Shown: positions 1 through 11,811, numbered from the stretch's first letter. The stretch is DNA of 64,000 nt from Tachypleus tridentatus (GCF_004210375.1 NC_134830.1:169081874-169145873), one strand, 5' to 3'. Made by a program: numbers and translations. Notes: a model not told the origin generated them from the sequence alone.

Positions 1-895
1 GTTTGAATAATGCAAGAACGTAGAGTTTACGTCTTAGTTTTTCTTTTTTCTTATTGTAAACTAATTAATTACAAAAAAATGAATGGAGAAAACGAAGAAG
101 TTCCTTGAACCAGACACACACATTACAAACTCAGTTAGGATTAATTCTATATATCTGCTATTATTGATAAGGTTAGGCTGGAACCTTTTAAAATCTTGTT
201 TACATTCTCTGTCAAAGCTTGTTTGTTGCTCAGAAAATTTATTAATAATTGCAACGTATGTGTTGTTGTTATTTTGCAATCATAGGACTTGCAATCACAA
301 GCAAGTACCTTAACCAAACCACAGTCTGTGCATGGACATCAACATAGGTTCTCCTATGTCATATAGGGAGAAACAAAGTTTCAATATCAGAAAGTCAAAG
401 TTCAGACACGTCAAGGTCGTCTCAGCGGGTCGACAGAAATTAATCTGTTTAAAATAGTGTATCATCTTTCTTTCTTTCTATTTCTATGAAATACTGTTAC
501 GTCATTTAAGAAAAATTAAAGTTGCATTATGGATAATAAAGAAGTTACAGCGCACGAGCTTTGAAACCTAATGCCCTACCTTTTTTCACCCCCTTGGTAA
601 AAAAAATAAAAAATATCACGTGCACGAGCAACACTGCCTCTACAATAAGTCTACAGGGTGCCGGGAAATAAATAAAAAGAATTCAGTTTTTGTATGTCGC
701 TTTGGAAGTACATTTTCTGAAGAATTACATTTAAGCACGATTTTGCACATTGAATTTATCAAAGGTGTTATATGAAACCGAAACTATAAAAACGCGATTA
801 AAACCGCTGTAATAGAAAAATAGTTACATGATTAATGTTTGAGACAAATGTTCTTTTATTCACATTTTATCCGGAAGGAAGGTGGGGTTAATTAT
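1..895. other. AT-rich stretch without recognisable gene
   Basis: Nothing in this stretch supports a gene. Two short overlapping open frames on opposite strands (about 61-313) have low-complexity composition, no domain and no splice context. I see no repeat family, tRNA or tandem repeat here. Confidence 0.6.
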
Positions 896-1146
896 TTGTT
901 TGTTTTGGTATTTCGCGCAAATCTAAACGAGGACTATCTGCGCCAGCCGTCCCTAATTTAACAATGCAAAACTAGAGGGAAGGCAGCTACTCATGACTAC
1001 CCACCGCAAAGACTTGGGCTACTCTTTTACCAACGAATAGGGGTATTGACCGTCACATTATAACGCCCCCACGGCTAAAAGGGGCGAGCATGTTTGACCC
1101 TCAGATTACGAGTCGAGTGCCTAAACCCACCTGGCCATGCCGAGTC
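896..1146 (-). mobile_element. tRNA-derived SINE (family 1), old copy
   Basis: Read on the minus strand it runs from a tRNA-like head (GGCATGGCCAGG, partly altered) through the conserved central block (TTGGCGGTGGG-like, then CCTTCCCTCTAG) to the AATTTCGCGC-type tail. A small deletion has removed the B-box part of the head, next to GTTTGACCCTCAG. Divergence from the younger copies suggests an old insertion. I see no clear target-site duplication. Confidence 0.85.
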
Positions 1147-1695
1147 ACGAAAGGGGGGTTAAATGGTACAATTCTTATTGTGAAGTTAAACAAAGAACAC
1201 AAAACTTCTCACTGACTATTGTATATCTATAAACAAAATATTCAACGTGGCTTCCACGTTGCTCTATTTGATCGGTAAAAACATTGTTTCAACGGTTAAG
1301 TAATTATTAACATCAAAAAAGAACAACTATGCCAAAACCAGTAAGACTAAACAAGTCTTAACTTCTACAAAAATGCTCCATAAATTAAAATAATTACCAG
1401 AGCACGAGCTATAAAGTGGGGGATATATGATGTGTCCTGGTGTTTGGAAGTGACTGGGGAAGTAAGACCCACATTCCAGTGGAGATATACCTTCTACAGT
1501 CTTTTATTTACTTGGTGGTGCGTGTCTCGATAATTATTTTACCAGGATCTTTTAATTCTGCCAACTCAGGTAATAATTAAAGCTTTCAGCTATTATGTAC
1601 AATTAAAAGGAGTACAACGCTAAAACAATTACACAATAAATAATTTATTGAAATACAGGAACCAGTTATAAAAAGACCCTGCATGTCACAGCATT
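1147..1695. other. Unannotated AT-rich DNA
   Basis: I see no open frame with domain-like composition, no RNA gene and no repeat family member. The short word GCACGAGC recurs near 552, 614 and 1402 but without a longer shared context. Confidence 0.5.
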
Positions 1696-1706
1696 CTTAC
1701 GTCACC

Positions 1707-1985
1707 GGCCCGGCATGGCCTAGCGCGTAAGGCGTGCGACTCGTAATCCGAGGGTCGCGGGTTCGCGCCCGCGTCGCGCTAAACATGCTCGCCCTCCCAG
1801 CCGTGGGGGTGTATAATGTGACGGTCAATCCCACTATTCGTTGGTAAAAGAGTAGCCCAAGAGTTGGCGGTGGGTGGTGATGACTAGCTGCCTTCCCTCT
1901 AGTCTTACACTGCTAAATTAGGGACGGCTAGCACAGATAGCCCTCGAGTAGCTTTGTGCGAAATTCCCAAACAAACCAAACCAAA
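1707..1985 (+). mobile_element. SINE family 1, young 'GCCTAGCGCG' subfamily
   Basis: Full-length copy flanked by an 11-bp target-site duplication CTTACGTCACC (1696-1706 and 1986-1996). The head has the subfamily-diagnostic GGCCTAGCGCG and GTTCGCGCCCGCG variants shared with the copies at 51,228 and 60,970. The intact duplication and low divergence mark it as one of the younger insertions here. Confidence 0.93.
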
Positions 1986-2145
1986 CTTACGTCACCAACT
2001 TCAGAACTTCAGGAGTTAAAATTAATGTTTTACTGGAAACTAACTAGGCATAAACATATTGGTAAAACACACATTTCAAAAAGAGAAACAAGCACGTGCT
2101 TATTGCTACTACAAGTCTTTGAAGAATGATTTGATTTCATTTTAA

Positions 2146-2390
2146 TTTCGCGCAAAGCTACTCGAGGGCTATCTGCGCTAGCCATCCCTAATTTAGCAGT
2201 ATAAGACTAAAGGGAATGCAGCTAGTCATCACCACTAGTCGCCAACGTTGGCAAATCGTGGGATTGACCGTAACATTATAAAGTCCTCACGGCTGAAAGG
2301 GCAAGCATGTTTGGCATGACAGGGATTCGAACCCGCGATCCTCAGATTACGAGTCGAGTGCCTTAACCACCTGGCCATGCTGGGCCATCT
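2146..2390 (-). mobile_element. SINE family 1
   Basis: On the minus strand it has a tRNA-like head (TGGCCAGGTGGTTAAGGC-like, then GTTCGAATCCC), the central CCTTCCCT-type block and the GCGCGAAATT tail. It is almost complete and mildly diverged. Short open frames across it are by-products of the SINE sequence. Confidence 0.9.
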
Positions 2391-3059
2391 TGAAGAATGA
2401 ATGAAGTGACTTGCGCAAAAAAGCTTTGCTGAAAAGTATTTAGGCATAAACACATTGTCTCCTAGGTCTCAAGGTTTTGTTAATATAATCTAAATATACT
2501 TGCTGAAAGTTTCAATATTCTAGTTATTACACTTTTGAAGTATAAATTAACAGAGTAATACAATTACATATGTATCATTTCAGGATAACAAGAGACCTGT
2601 TGGTCCATCTAGGCCATCCCATCCACTACACTAAATTATAAAATAAGAATAAAACATTCAAAACTAAGCCTTATCATTCAAATATTTATCAAGCTTTTCC
2701 TTAAATGAATTGTATTTACTATATCTGAAAGCAATCCATTCCAGAAATCATCCATAGTATTAGAAAAATAAAACTGTATTAGCTGAAGATGATTCATGTC
2801 CAAACAAAGTTTATCTTTGAGTCCCTTAGTCCTACCACTTGAACCACTGAATACAAAATAGTTGCTGTGTGAACGTTATTAATATCCTTAACAATCATAA
2901 CACCTTAACCATATCTTCTCTAGCTCCTATCTTTTAAGATGAAACAATTCGGAAATCTTAACACTCCTACGAAAAGTGGGGCCTAATAGGCCCCAGAGCA
3001 ACTTGAAAGGTTATTAATATTAGGCTAATAATTTTGTATTTAAATGAAATTGCCATTTA

Positions 3060-3092
3060 AATCCATTAATGAATGGATTAACGAGATTCCCA

Positions 3093-3127
<35 letters not shown>

Positions 3128-3160
3128 GGAAAACGGGCTTGGAGAAATCAGGACTAGAAA
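3060..3160. repeat. Dispersed repeat shared, inverted, with 11,540-11,630
   Basis: About 85 bases here (around CACTGTCCCTATCTACTAT and GAAACCACAGCC) recur as the reverse complement at 11,540-11,630 with few mismatches. It lies between the LHLEYC-like and C-terminal parts of the decayed LINE, so it may be LINE sequence or a separate insertion. No coding motif is recognisable. Confidence 0.6.
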
Positions 3161-4237
3161 CGTCTTTTCGTTGGAGTGTTAACCTATCTATCACATGATA
3201 ACATTTCCATCACAGATAACGTTATATTAGTCCTCTTCTGAATTATTTTCAATAATTCAATACCCTTTTCGGGGTAAAGAGTAGAATACAAAACACAGTA
3301 TTCCAAATGTAGATTAATCAATAACGAATACAATGAATTTATAAGTTGAAAAGTAAATGTACTCGTCCACAGTGAAGGGAAAAAGTTTAACTTAATATAT
3401 CAGTTTAAATTATTTCATAGATTTAAAAAGGTTAATTGTGTTACACTCTTAGTTTCACTTTAAACTAAATTTCTGAACTACTCGTGTCGTCTACCGCGAA
3501 AATAACTGTCTAACATTTCAGTCGTGCTAAGAGCAGGTCAACAACGACATGTGGTAAATCTACATTTTTATTATTTAAGTTACGTCACATTTTGAAATGT
3601 GAATGATAGCGTGGTTAATTCCAAACAATTTAGTGTTGAATATCCTGCTTGCAAAATAAATTTTGGCATCAACGTTATTTGTGTTTGTTCCAACGGTATT
3701 TCAAAAGTGAACATTGAGTTTTGCCTGCGTGCGCAGATTTTTAAACGGGAGACAAACAAACGCTCGAACAGACACCACGGTTCATAATATATATAAGATA
3801 ACCCATTTAGATCTGTATTCAGTATTTTTGTAGATAGAATCTAACACCCTATTTGCTCTATTTCCATCCAAACGTTATACTCATAATTTAAGTGGTAATA
3901 TACCATATCTTTTACGTAGAATTTTTTATAATTAAAAGCCATCCGCAATGTGTTTGTCCAATCTGCCAAGTAGTCCAAATCCTTTTTTTAGGTACCCTCT
4001 TCCTCCTTAGAGCTAGAAATATCCAAAACTTTAATACAATCAGAACAACTGAATAACGTATTCACGGTCCATTCGCTATGTCTTTGACGTAAGTCCAAAA
4101 GACCAAAGGTCCTAACACTGAGACACTTTACTCCTGACTGAATCCAGTTTAGCTGAATTACATTCAATACAATCCCCTGCTTTCTTCCATCCAGCCCGAT
4201 TTTTATCCAGTAAGCGAACCTACCACACATACCTACA

Positions 4238-4320
4238 GAGATAACCTTTGGACAAACCTCTTATGTGGCATCTTATTCAGAGATAACCTTTGGACAAACC
4301 TCTTATGTGGCATCTTATCA
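4238..4320. repeat. Direct duplication of ~42 bp inside the LINE
   Basis: The block AGAGATAACCTTTGGACAAA followed by CCTCTTATGTGGCATCTTAT occurs twice head to tail. It lies in the part of the LINE encoding the AFDK..P region of the reverse transcriptase and is a local slippage product. Confidence 0.85.
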
Positions 4321-4726
4321 AATGCCTTCTGTAAATCTTTATACACCAAACCCTCATACATACCCTTATCTATCTAAACACTAACCTCTTCAAATGATGT
4401 TAACAGATTAGTAACATAAATTTTTTCTCTTATTCAACTGTGCTGATCATTCAATATAATTTTAACTTTGTTAAATTACTTCACAAAGCATATTTTAACA
4501 TAATTTCAAAAACGTTTCTCATCATTGATGTAAGACTCAAAGACCTAAATTATTAGAAATATTTTATCATTATCACCTCCTTTGAATGATAAGTAACATT
4601 AGCCAACTTCCACTCTCCTGGTACCTGGCTAGTATTCAAGGATTTGGAAAAAACATCAGCAACAAATGTCTCTCACATATCGAATTATTAACATCCTTCA
4701 AAAAACCATTAGGTATATAATATTTG

Positions 4727-5477
4727 ACCAGGAGCTTTATCATTCTTAAAACATCCCAATTTTTCAAAATTAATGTGGTCGCTTTATCCAGTCTTTTTCT
4801 CCATCTAACTGACCAGGAACTTTATCATTCTTAAAACATCCCAATTTTTCAAAATTAATGTGGTCGCTTTATCCAGTCTTTTCTCCATCTAACTGACCAG
4901 GAACTTTATCATTCTTAAAACATCCCAATTTTTCAAAATTAATGTGATCGCTTTATCCAGTCTTTTTCTCCATCTAACTGACCAGGAACTTTATCATTCT
5001 TAAAACATCCCAATTTTTCAAAATTAATGTGGTCGCTTTATCCAGTCTTTTTCTCCATCTAACTGACCAGGAACTTTATCATTCTTAAAACATCCCAATT
5101 TTTCAAAATTAATGTGGTCGCTTTATCCAGTCTTTTTCTCCATCTAACTGACCAGGAACTTTATCATTCTTAAAACATCCCAATTTTTTAAAATTAATGT
5201 GGTCGCTTTATCCAGTCTTTTTCTCCATCTAACTGGCAAGGAACTTTATCATTCTTAAAACATCCCAATTTTTCAAAATTAATGTGATCACTTTATCCAG
5301 TCTTTTTCTCCATCTAACTGACCAGGAACTTTATCATTCTTAAAACATCCCAATTTTTCAAAATTAATGTGGTCGCTTTATCCAGTCTTTTTCTCCATCT
5401 AACTGACCAAGAACTTTATCATGCTTAAAACATCCCAATTTTTCAAAATTAATGTTGTCGCTTTATCCATCTAACTG
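4727..5477. repeat. 85-bp minisatellite (about 9 units) derived from LINE coding sequence
   Basis: Units begin TGACCAGGAACTTTATCATT and end TTTTCTCCATCTAAC, with a period of 84-85 bp and only scattered substitutions. On the minus strand one unit reads as pieces of the LINE segment just before the reverse transcriptase (QLDGEKDW, then a KNDKVPG-like stretch). The satellite therefore grew from the LINE itself and not from unrelated DNA. Between-unit identity is much higher than the surrounding LINE's conservation, so the expansion is more recent than the death of the element. Confidence 0.92.
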
Positions 5478-6261
5478 ATGCTCTATATGAGTAACATTGC
5501 TCACATCTTCAGAAGTAAACATAGAAGAAACAAAAAGCAAGAGTATAATTTAATAACGCAGTCATCCTATAATCATCCGATATCATTGTTTCTAACATCT
5601 TGCCCATCATTAACGGACTTAAATAAATTTATACTATTAATTTTCACATTTTTAGAAAACCTTAGTATTCCTAATTTCCCATTTGACCGACTCTAGTTGG
5701 TTTTGTATAAGCTTTCAAATTTCTTAGCTTTGCACCAATTCAATTTTTTTATATTTATAATACTTTTCTAAATGTAATCCTTTATTTTCGTTGCGAGTCC
5801 AACTCGGCCTCCTTATGCTGATACGTTTTTTCTGTAAAGAATATGTCAATCTTGAATATTAAAAAGATTATTTTAATTTTTTTCAAGATTTGGTCAGTAT
5901 ATCCAGTTAATTCATAGCAGATGCATTTTGTCCTACCTCTTCAAGATTCGTTTCTTTGAAATTTGAAACCACAATACAAGGAATCGTTATTTCTTATCTC
6001 TATAAACAGCAAAACATAAAATCTGATTGAGGAATACTCGCTTGCACCAAGAAGGTCCCCACTTTCCACCTGTTGTCCATTTTTATATTAGAAGTAAAGT
6101 ATAAATCTAAAATGACAGTTATTGTTCCTGATTGGTTCCCTAACCAATTGGTGAAGAAAATCATCTAGAAGAGTCTCTAAAACCTTGTCTTCCTCAAGGT
6201 TTTTACATTTACTAATCTATGTTCCTGAAATGAAAATCTCCCTTAATTAATGTTTATTCAC

Positions 6262-6461
6262 TTTTGAATTTCGCGCAAAGCTACACGAGGGCTATCTACG
6301 CTAGTCGTCCCAATTTAGTAGTGTAAGGCTAGAGGGAAGGCAGCTAGTCATCCCCACCCATCGCCAACTCTTGGGCTACTCTTTTACCTATGAATAGTCG
6401 AATTGACTGTCACATTATAACGCTCCCACGGCTGAAAGGGCAAGCGCCCTAACCAACTGAC
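6262..6461 (-). mobile_element. SINE family 1 inserted in the LINE
   Basis: The minus-strand copy has the tail GCGCGAAATTC, the central block and part of the head. The B-box region is deleted, leaving GGGCAAGC joined to GCCCTAACCAACT. It splits the LINE endonuclease region, which continues on both sides. The same LINE region at 8,820-8,860 is uninterrupted, which confirms the insertion. Confidence 0.88.
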
Positions 6462-6698
6462 AATTATCACTTCACTAACAGCTGAGTTCTTTGTCTCACT
6501 ATAATGTTTCTCATCAGTTTTAGCTGGTGGTCTATAACATTTCCTTGCCCTAATATTTATTAGCTTTCATTCATAATCAATTAACTACAAGCTTAGATGT
6601 GTGATATTATTGTCCAAAAGTAGCAGTTAGCAAAGAACCCGATTCGATGGGTGTGAATATAGTATTGACTTCACATAAAAGATTCGGATTCGGGAATG

Positions 6699-6927
6699 GT
6701 TTGTTTGTTTGTTTTTAAATTTCGCGTAAAGCTACACAAAGGCTATCTGCGCTAGCCATCCCTAATTTAGCAGTGTAAGACTAGAGGGAATCCAACTAAT
6801 CATCACCATCCACCGCCAACTCTTGGGCTACTCTTTTACCAACGAATAGTGGGATTGACCGTCACATTATAACGCTCCCACGACTGAAAGGGCGGGCATG
6901 TTTGGTGCGACGGGATTCGAACCCGCC
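6699..6927 (-). mobile_element. SINE family 1, head-truncated, with target-site duplication
   Basis: The 10-bp duplication TTCGGGAATG flanks it (6689-6698 and 6928-6937). The element ends within GGGATTCGAACCCGC, so the first part of the tRNA-like head is missing although the duplication is intact. It was therefore inserted as a 5'-truncated copy. Confidence 0.9.
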
Positions 6928-6937
6928 TTCGGGAATG

Positions 6938-7200
6938 AATAGCTGCTGGTATTACGTAGTGAAAAAAAATTCAATAAACGAAAATGTTTAAAACTAAACA
7001 TAGGAAAATTCGAAGTTATTTAATTTAATTGAAGATGAAGAACGTAAAGGTTCAAAACTAACAAGACAGAAAAGAATCAGAAACTACTATAGTGTTAAAA
7101 GAACCAGAAACTACTATAATGTTAATAGATTAGTTTTATTTCATTAAAAATCAAGTTGTAATAATCGAATGGAAAACTGACGCACAAAGGTCCGCGCCAT
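6938..7200. other. AT-rich DNA with a short direct duplication
   Basis: The only structure is a ~29-bp direct repeat at about 7,072-7,126 (CAGAAACTACTATAGTGTTA and a near copy). I see no gene. Confidence 0.5.
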
Positions 7201-7445
7201 TTGGAATCGCAATCCATTCCTGAATCCGTATAAACTTTTTTCGTAAGAGACGGATGTATTATGTGAAAAAGGCAGCGAAATTCATACTCGAATCCGGATC
7301 CAGTTTTCGGTGAAAAACGAACATATTTTATATAATAAATAAATAAATCCATTCCAGTTCCTGAGTCCAGTTTTTAGTAAAGATTGATATATTTTGTGTA
7401 AAAGGTGAATTAATTCATTCCCAAATCCAAATGGAATTGAATGAT
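7200..7445. repeat. Degenerate ~105-bp tandem repeat
   Basis: Three imperfect copies are recognisable by the recurring order ATTCC(T/A)GAATCC, GTTTTCGGTGAAAAA-like, then ATATTTTATGTGAAAAAG-like. Overlapping short open frames on the minus strand across this block are unconvincing as genes. Confidence 0.55.
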
Positions 7446-7611
7446 TTGCGTGCATTATTATTAGGGTTAGTCGATGAATTACTATATTGTAGCAGCCAAG
7501 TTTTAATAGGTGCGTATTCTCCGAAGTAAGAATCGTATCGAAATTCACTATAATTCAAAACTTAATTCGCAAATGCTTCCATTTATCCATCTTTTACCTT
7601 TCCCTTGATTT

Positions 7612-7708
7612 AGTTACGGATTTCAATGCTAAAATCAGCGGTTCGATTCCCTTCAGTAGACACAGCAGATAGCCCAATATAATTTTGCCATAAGAAAATC
7701 ACACCACC
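7612..7708 (+). mobile_element. SINE family 2 fragment
   Basis: Contains the diagnostic run GCTAAAATCAGCGGTTCGAT (tRNA-like B box) followed by AGCAGATAGCCCAATAT and a TTGCCATAAGAAAA tail. Related copies lie at 11,812, 59,212 and 61,920. The first ~20 bases of the head are missing or diverged. Confidence 0.8.
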
Positions 7709-8289
7709 ACAGTTATATCTCCTTTTGTTATTTTGTCTTGAGATGTGCGTTTTTAAGAAGATGTAAAGTTAGATATATTTCTCCGTTTTTTAATATCACA
7801 GCTGCCGTATATCCAATATTAAAAAATAAATATTCAAGAACACCCAAAACTCCGATGTATACAGGAGTGGTGGGGATGATATTCTTTCTCAAGTTTATAA
7901 AATCGTGCGATTTATCTGGATTTATCTCCTCAAGTTTGCTGCTCGTGAACAAAATGAGAGAAACGAAAAACCTTCACGTCAATCATAACACTTAAAACTA
8001 CTAATTATCTTTAGGAAGTCCATTAAGTTATATAGTTCCATCCCAAAGTTTAATCACGTCACGGCGATGATTCTACTTAGCCAGTATCGAATCATATCAC
8101 ACAATGTAAATTTCCTGAGGCTTACTACGTCATTTCATGGCTTGGTCTTTAAAAACGTAATTGGAAAAACCAACATGAAATTCAGCATACACAAAAACAC
8201 TTGCTTGCTGATTCTTGTGATTAATACTAAAGTTAATTCGAATACATTAATAATTATAATAACAAACAAATAGAGTTCGAATAAATGAA
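7709..8289. other. AT-rich stretch, no supported gene
   Basis: Open frames on both strands (about 7,728-7,995 and 8,067-8,431) overlap each other antisense. They are rich in I, N, K and F, as expected from AT-rich noncoding DNA, and have no motif or splice-site support. Confidence 0.5.
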
Positions 8290-8980
8290 ATGATGCATTA
8301 TTAAATTCTTGTCTAAAAATCTGATTTGTAGATGGCTTATAATTGATAATAATTACCATTCGCTTATTCAAATCTAATTGAGAAATGCTCACTTGCACAA
8401 AATACAGGGTGGCCCGTAAATCCTTACCCATCTAATATGTTGTCTCTAAACAATGTTATAATACTAATGATGAGTTGAAGGCAGCTGTTTCCGCGACATT
8501 TGGAACAATAACCCCTGCTTTGTTGAGAAAAATGTCTCACAGAACATGGCGTTGCATAATATTATGCAGCGAGAATTAGGGACAGCACACAGATACACTG
8601 GATACATAAGATATATGGATGGGTAGGGACTTACGGGCCACCCTGTAGTTCCCCACTTTCCACCCGTCAACCATTTCTGTATTAGAAGTTAACAATAAAT
8701 TTCAACTGATATTTGTTGTTCCTGATTGGTTCCTTAACTAATTATTTAAGAAAACCATCTATAACAGTTTCTAGAAACCTGTCTTCCTCATGGTTTAAAC
8801 ATTTACCAATATATGTGCCTGAAATTAAAATTTCCTTAATTATAACACCACTAACAGCAGCTGAATTATTCATTTCAATGTAATTTTTCTCATCAGTTTC
8901 AGATGGTGCCCTGTAGCTTTCATTCATAATACGTTACCCAAGCTTATGAGTTTAATAATATTAATATTGACGAAAAGCCA
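8290..8980 (-). mobile_element. Second fragment of the same CR1-like LINE (endonuclease part)
   Basis: It aligns with 5,990-6,620 in the same orientation. Shared landmarks include TTGTTCCTGATTGGTTCC, CTTCCTCATGGTTT-like and TTCTCATCAGTTT. On the minus strand it gives the endonuclease-like words NHEEDRFLETVIDGFL and LVKEPIRNNK-like. It is broken by a MITE at 8,405-8,645. No reverse-transcriptase part follows, so it is a fragment. Confidence 0.75.
8405..8645. mobile_element. 241-bp MITE with TA duplication, inserted in LINE fragment
   Basis: Terminal inverted repeats begin CAGGGTGGCCCGTAA and end TTACGGGCCACCCTG, extending about 27 bp to CCCATC/GATGGG. TA dinucleotides flank it at 8403-8404 and 8646-8647. 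A second copy of exactly the same length lies at 24,205-24,445. No transposase is encoded. Length, TIRs and TA sites fit a nonautonomous Tc1/mariner-type element. Confidence 0.9.
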
Positions 8981-9949
8981 CAGTTAGCAAAAAACCTGAC
9001 CGATAAGCCCTGATATTGGCGAAAGGCCTCCAAGTACTGGATATAGCAAATGTAGTGTAGATGACATATTATAACACATTTTAATCTGATTTGCTTTCAT
9101 TCACGGGTTCTTAGAATTCGGCCCAAATTTTTAATTCGAAGTATAATATAATGAAAACTTAGGATGGATCGCCTGATCCAGGAACAGTTAATATTTAATT
9201 GCACTTTTTCATTAAATTCTTGATAACACTCGCGCAGCTTTCACAATTTCATAATTACCCCTTGTTTTTCTAATGGTTCAACAAGCACTAACTCAGATAA
9301 ATTGATGTAGTTTCAGTTATTTCGCACAGTTTCAATTGACCTTTAACACAATAGTAGTTTAAATTCTTCAGGGTTCAAAGGTTTCAGCCGCATTGCTTTT
9401 TGTCAGGGAGGATCAGAATATATTAAAATTATATCATTAAGTGACACATTTAACACGTTAAACACTTTGAGATAAAACAGTTTAATTTTAAAAACTTTCG
9501 TGTAACATGCAAAAGATAAAAATCTGAAACAAACTCGTTTTAAATACGGGTACTTGTTAGACATCTTCTCAAGCAAGTGTTTCAACACGTTTTCATGGAA
9601 AAGTTGTATTTTCCACGACATCAATTGAGAAATCGTTATGTATTTTGTATACTGCTCAACAATGATGTGAAATTTGCTTTGATGCTGTCTCCTAATCCTT
9701 TGGGCTAAGTAAGCAATACGCGATGTTTCTCAGCAGACTCAACCTGCTAACATACAATTACTCAGGGTTCTCGGAATTCCAAGCCAGCTGCCATCCGATC
9801 TTTCTTTGTTCTTCGACTAACAAGATATCCTTCATAATTTGTACATAATAATATAATAGCCAATCCTTATTTGAAACAATGCTGAATTGTTTTTACTCCG
9901 CGAAGTAAAATGAATTTCCACTCCCTGTCACATCCGGAAACACCACAAC
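8981..9949. other. AT-rich DNA, nothing recognised
   Basis: A minus-strand open frame at 9,403-9,624 is short, lysine- and phenylalanine-rich and without domain or splice context. I recognise no repeat family here. Confidence 0.45.
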
Positions 9950-10230
9950 TTTTAGCTCCGATTATAAGCACCACTACTCCTTCATTAATAGAACATCCTC
10001 ATCACATGATGTCCTAACAAGAAACAACAATGTTATTTGGTTCAGAGAACACCATCATCACACCATGTCTCAACAAGAAACACCACTGATATTTAATTCA
10101 ATGAACATTGTCATCACACCATGTCCCATCAAGATACACCACTACTCCTTGATTCAACCAAAATACCAACACGCTTTGATTCATAAAGAACGTAGTGATA
10201 TCTTGTGTCAACAAAACGTGCCGCCCCTAC
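9950..10230. repeat. Degenerate ~57-bp tandem repeat
   Basis: Four or more diverged units share AGAACAYCMTCATCACAYSA, then TGTCYYAACAAGAAACA and a CACTACT/ATATTTAATTCA segment. A plus-strand open frame at 10,065-10,262 is a consequence of the repeat and is not annotated as a gene. Confidence 0.6.
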
Positions 10231-11539
10231 TTGCTTCAATCACAAACATTAGCACTGAATGAGTGAAGGACAAGTATTATTATAACATCACATCCTTTCC
10301 CAAGAAGAAACACTCTTAATTTCAGTGACTTTATTTGTATTCGCTTGTAACAGCCACAAAGAAAGATAAATCTCCTGACAACCTGTGGTTCTGTAATCTT
10401 CTGCCAAACACAAGTAACGAATAATCATATTGTTATCTGTCTTCCATCTATAAGGTAATAAACGTGTAATTGGTAAACCGTGCAGTAATCTGAACGACTG
10501 TAAATCTATAATTTCCGTGGCTATATATACATATATGCATATTTACCTTTCCGATTAAACTTTTATGTTTTCTTGCTATTATGAGAAAAGACAAGTGGAT
10601 TCGTTGTGCAGAAAATCACATTATCATCACGTGACTACGATAATAAAAATACATTCCTGTTTTAAAGTAATTGGTACCAGTTTTGACAATAGGTACCGTA
10701 CGTAGTTTTTAGCATTCCGTGTAATTATTGATACCGTAGCGACTTTTTCAAATAACTTCTTAAAATGTTTTGGTGTGATAAGATATTTAAAATGTTTTGG
10801 TATGATAAGATATATAGGTCACCGAGTGGTTAACTTGATTAAATATTGAATAAAGAAACTGGCCGATTCGTGGGAATATGAAGAGCTGGTTAAGTGTTCA
10901 ACAACTGTCAAGTTAATGATCAGAGAGTTACAAATTAGACATAGACACGAGGTGGTGCAGTAAGTTAACTACTCAACCACTACTGTGTGTCGTACGTAAC
11001 TCAGATGACCTGAATAGCCCTGGCTGGTACTGGGTGAAAGGTCTCGACAGTACCGAATATAACGGATATATCATTATGCATTCTTCTTTATTCTCACTCG
11101 GAAATTGTCACTAATAATTGCATTTCAAGACACACTCGAGTAGGCATAATATCGAAATTTTGCAGTGTTGACCATTCATAATATTCGAAAGGATTACACC
11201 GCTCTTGTTAACCTCTCAATTTTTATTATTGAAGTCGGGGATCGCTGGATGCTTAAAAGATTCTAGGACCGAGTCCGTTTTCAGCATTCCAATATGATAT
11301 CTATCATAGGTTTCTGTTCTGAATTTTCAAGCCGCCATCCGAGATTCGGAGTACTGTCAAACAGTGCCTAGCGACGCCTTTGCTTGAAGTATAAAACTAA
11401 AGCCCTACAATGGCCCCTCTCTACTGTATACACAGTATAAAAAAAGTAATGATTTTGTGAATTAAACATTACTATAAGATACGGATTTTTCTGCATAAAT
11501 TACTTATTTGAACAGCACAATAAAGAAATTAAATTTCTA
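10231..11539. other. Gene-free AT-rich DNA
   Basis: I see no coding signal. A short direct duplication (TTAAAATGTTTTGGTGTGATA and a near copy) lies at about 10,761-10,812. Otherwise nothing is recognised. Confidence 0.5.
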
Positions 11540-11552
11540 TAGATCTTGTTTC

Positions 11553-11603
<51 letters not shown>

Positions 11604-11630
11604 TGGGAATCTCATTAATCCATTCATATA
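11540..11630. repeat. Dispersed repeat, inverted copy of 3,060-3,160
   Basis: The sequence around CAAGCCCGTTCCCTTGGCTG and CTAGATAGTAGATAGGGACA is the reverse complement of the block at 3,060-3,160. This copy is not embedded in recognisable LINE sequence, which favours an independent repeat family. Confidence 0.6.
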
Positions 11631-11811
11631 TTACTTGTTATAATTTTTATCTCTCTAGCATTAGTTAAGCCATCTATGGCAAAGTTTTTCGTTTAGAATA
11701 TCTTAATATTTATAAATATATTAAACAAAGAAAATGAATGGTTAAAGGTTACTTAATAACCGATTCTTAGAGCAGTTTTAAAGAAGTTCTCGTTGGGACA
11801 AAGGTAAGTTT

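Larger units (their letters stand above)
2575..6620 (-). mobile_element. Decayed CR1-like LINE (non-LTR retrotransposon)
   Basis: Read on the minus strand, fragments of one non-LTR polyprotein occur in the expected order. Near 6,260-5,960 is the end of an APE-type endonuclease (QLVREPIRNNN, then a GDLLGASE-like stretch). Near 5,530-5,470 is the linker (MFTSEDVSNVTHI). From about 4,800 to 3,900 are reverse-transcriptase pieces (QVPGEWKLANVT; VYKDLQKAFDK; DGRKQGIVLN). Near 3,330-3,235 is an LHLEYCV segment, and at 2,945-2,580 the C-terminus (YFVFSGSSGRT, then DDFWNGL). Many stops and frameshifts separate them, so it is long dead. Two features interrupt it: a SINE at 6,262-6,461 and a tandem expansion at 4,727-5,477. 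The family assignment to CR1-like elements is from remembered motifs, not a search. Confidence 0.8.

Noticed and set aside
1707-1780. tRNA-like sequence with CGT in the anticodon loop
   Set aside because: It is the head of a SINE, followed directly by the SINE body. The acceptor stem does not close as in a real tRNA gene.
2235-2453. Short frames with LRHSTRNLRIAGSNP-type peptides, also at 16,906 and 21,477 (minus) and 60,833 (plus)
   Set aside because: These translate the SINE family 1 head and recur wherever a SINE lies.
4727-5477. Evenly spaced 85-bp repeats as a CRISPR-like array
   Set aside because: Repeats are contiguous without unique spacers and lie in eukaryotic LINE sequence.
9950-10262. 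65-codon plus-strand frame
   Set aside because: Falls in a degenerate tandem repeat and has no domain.
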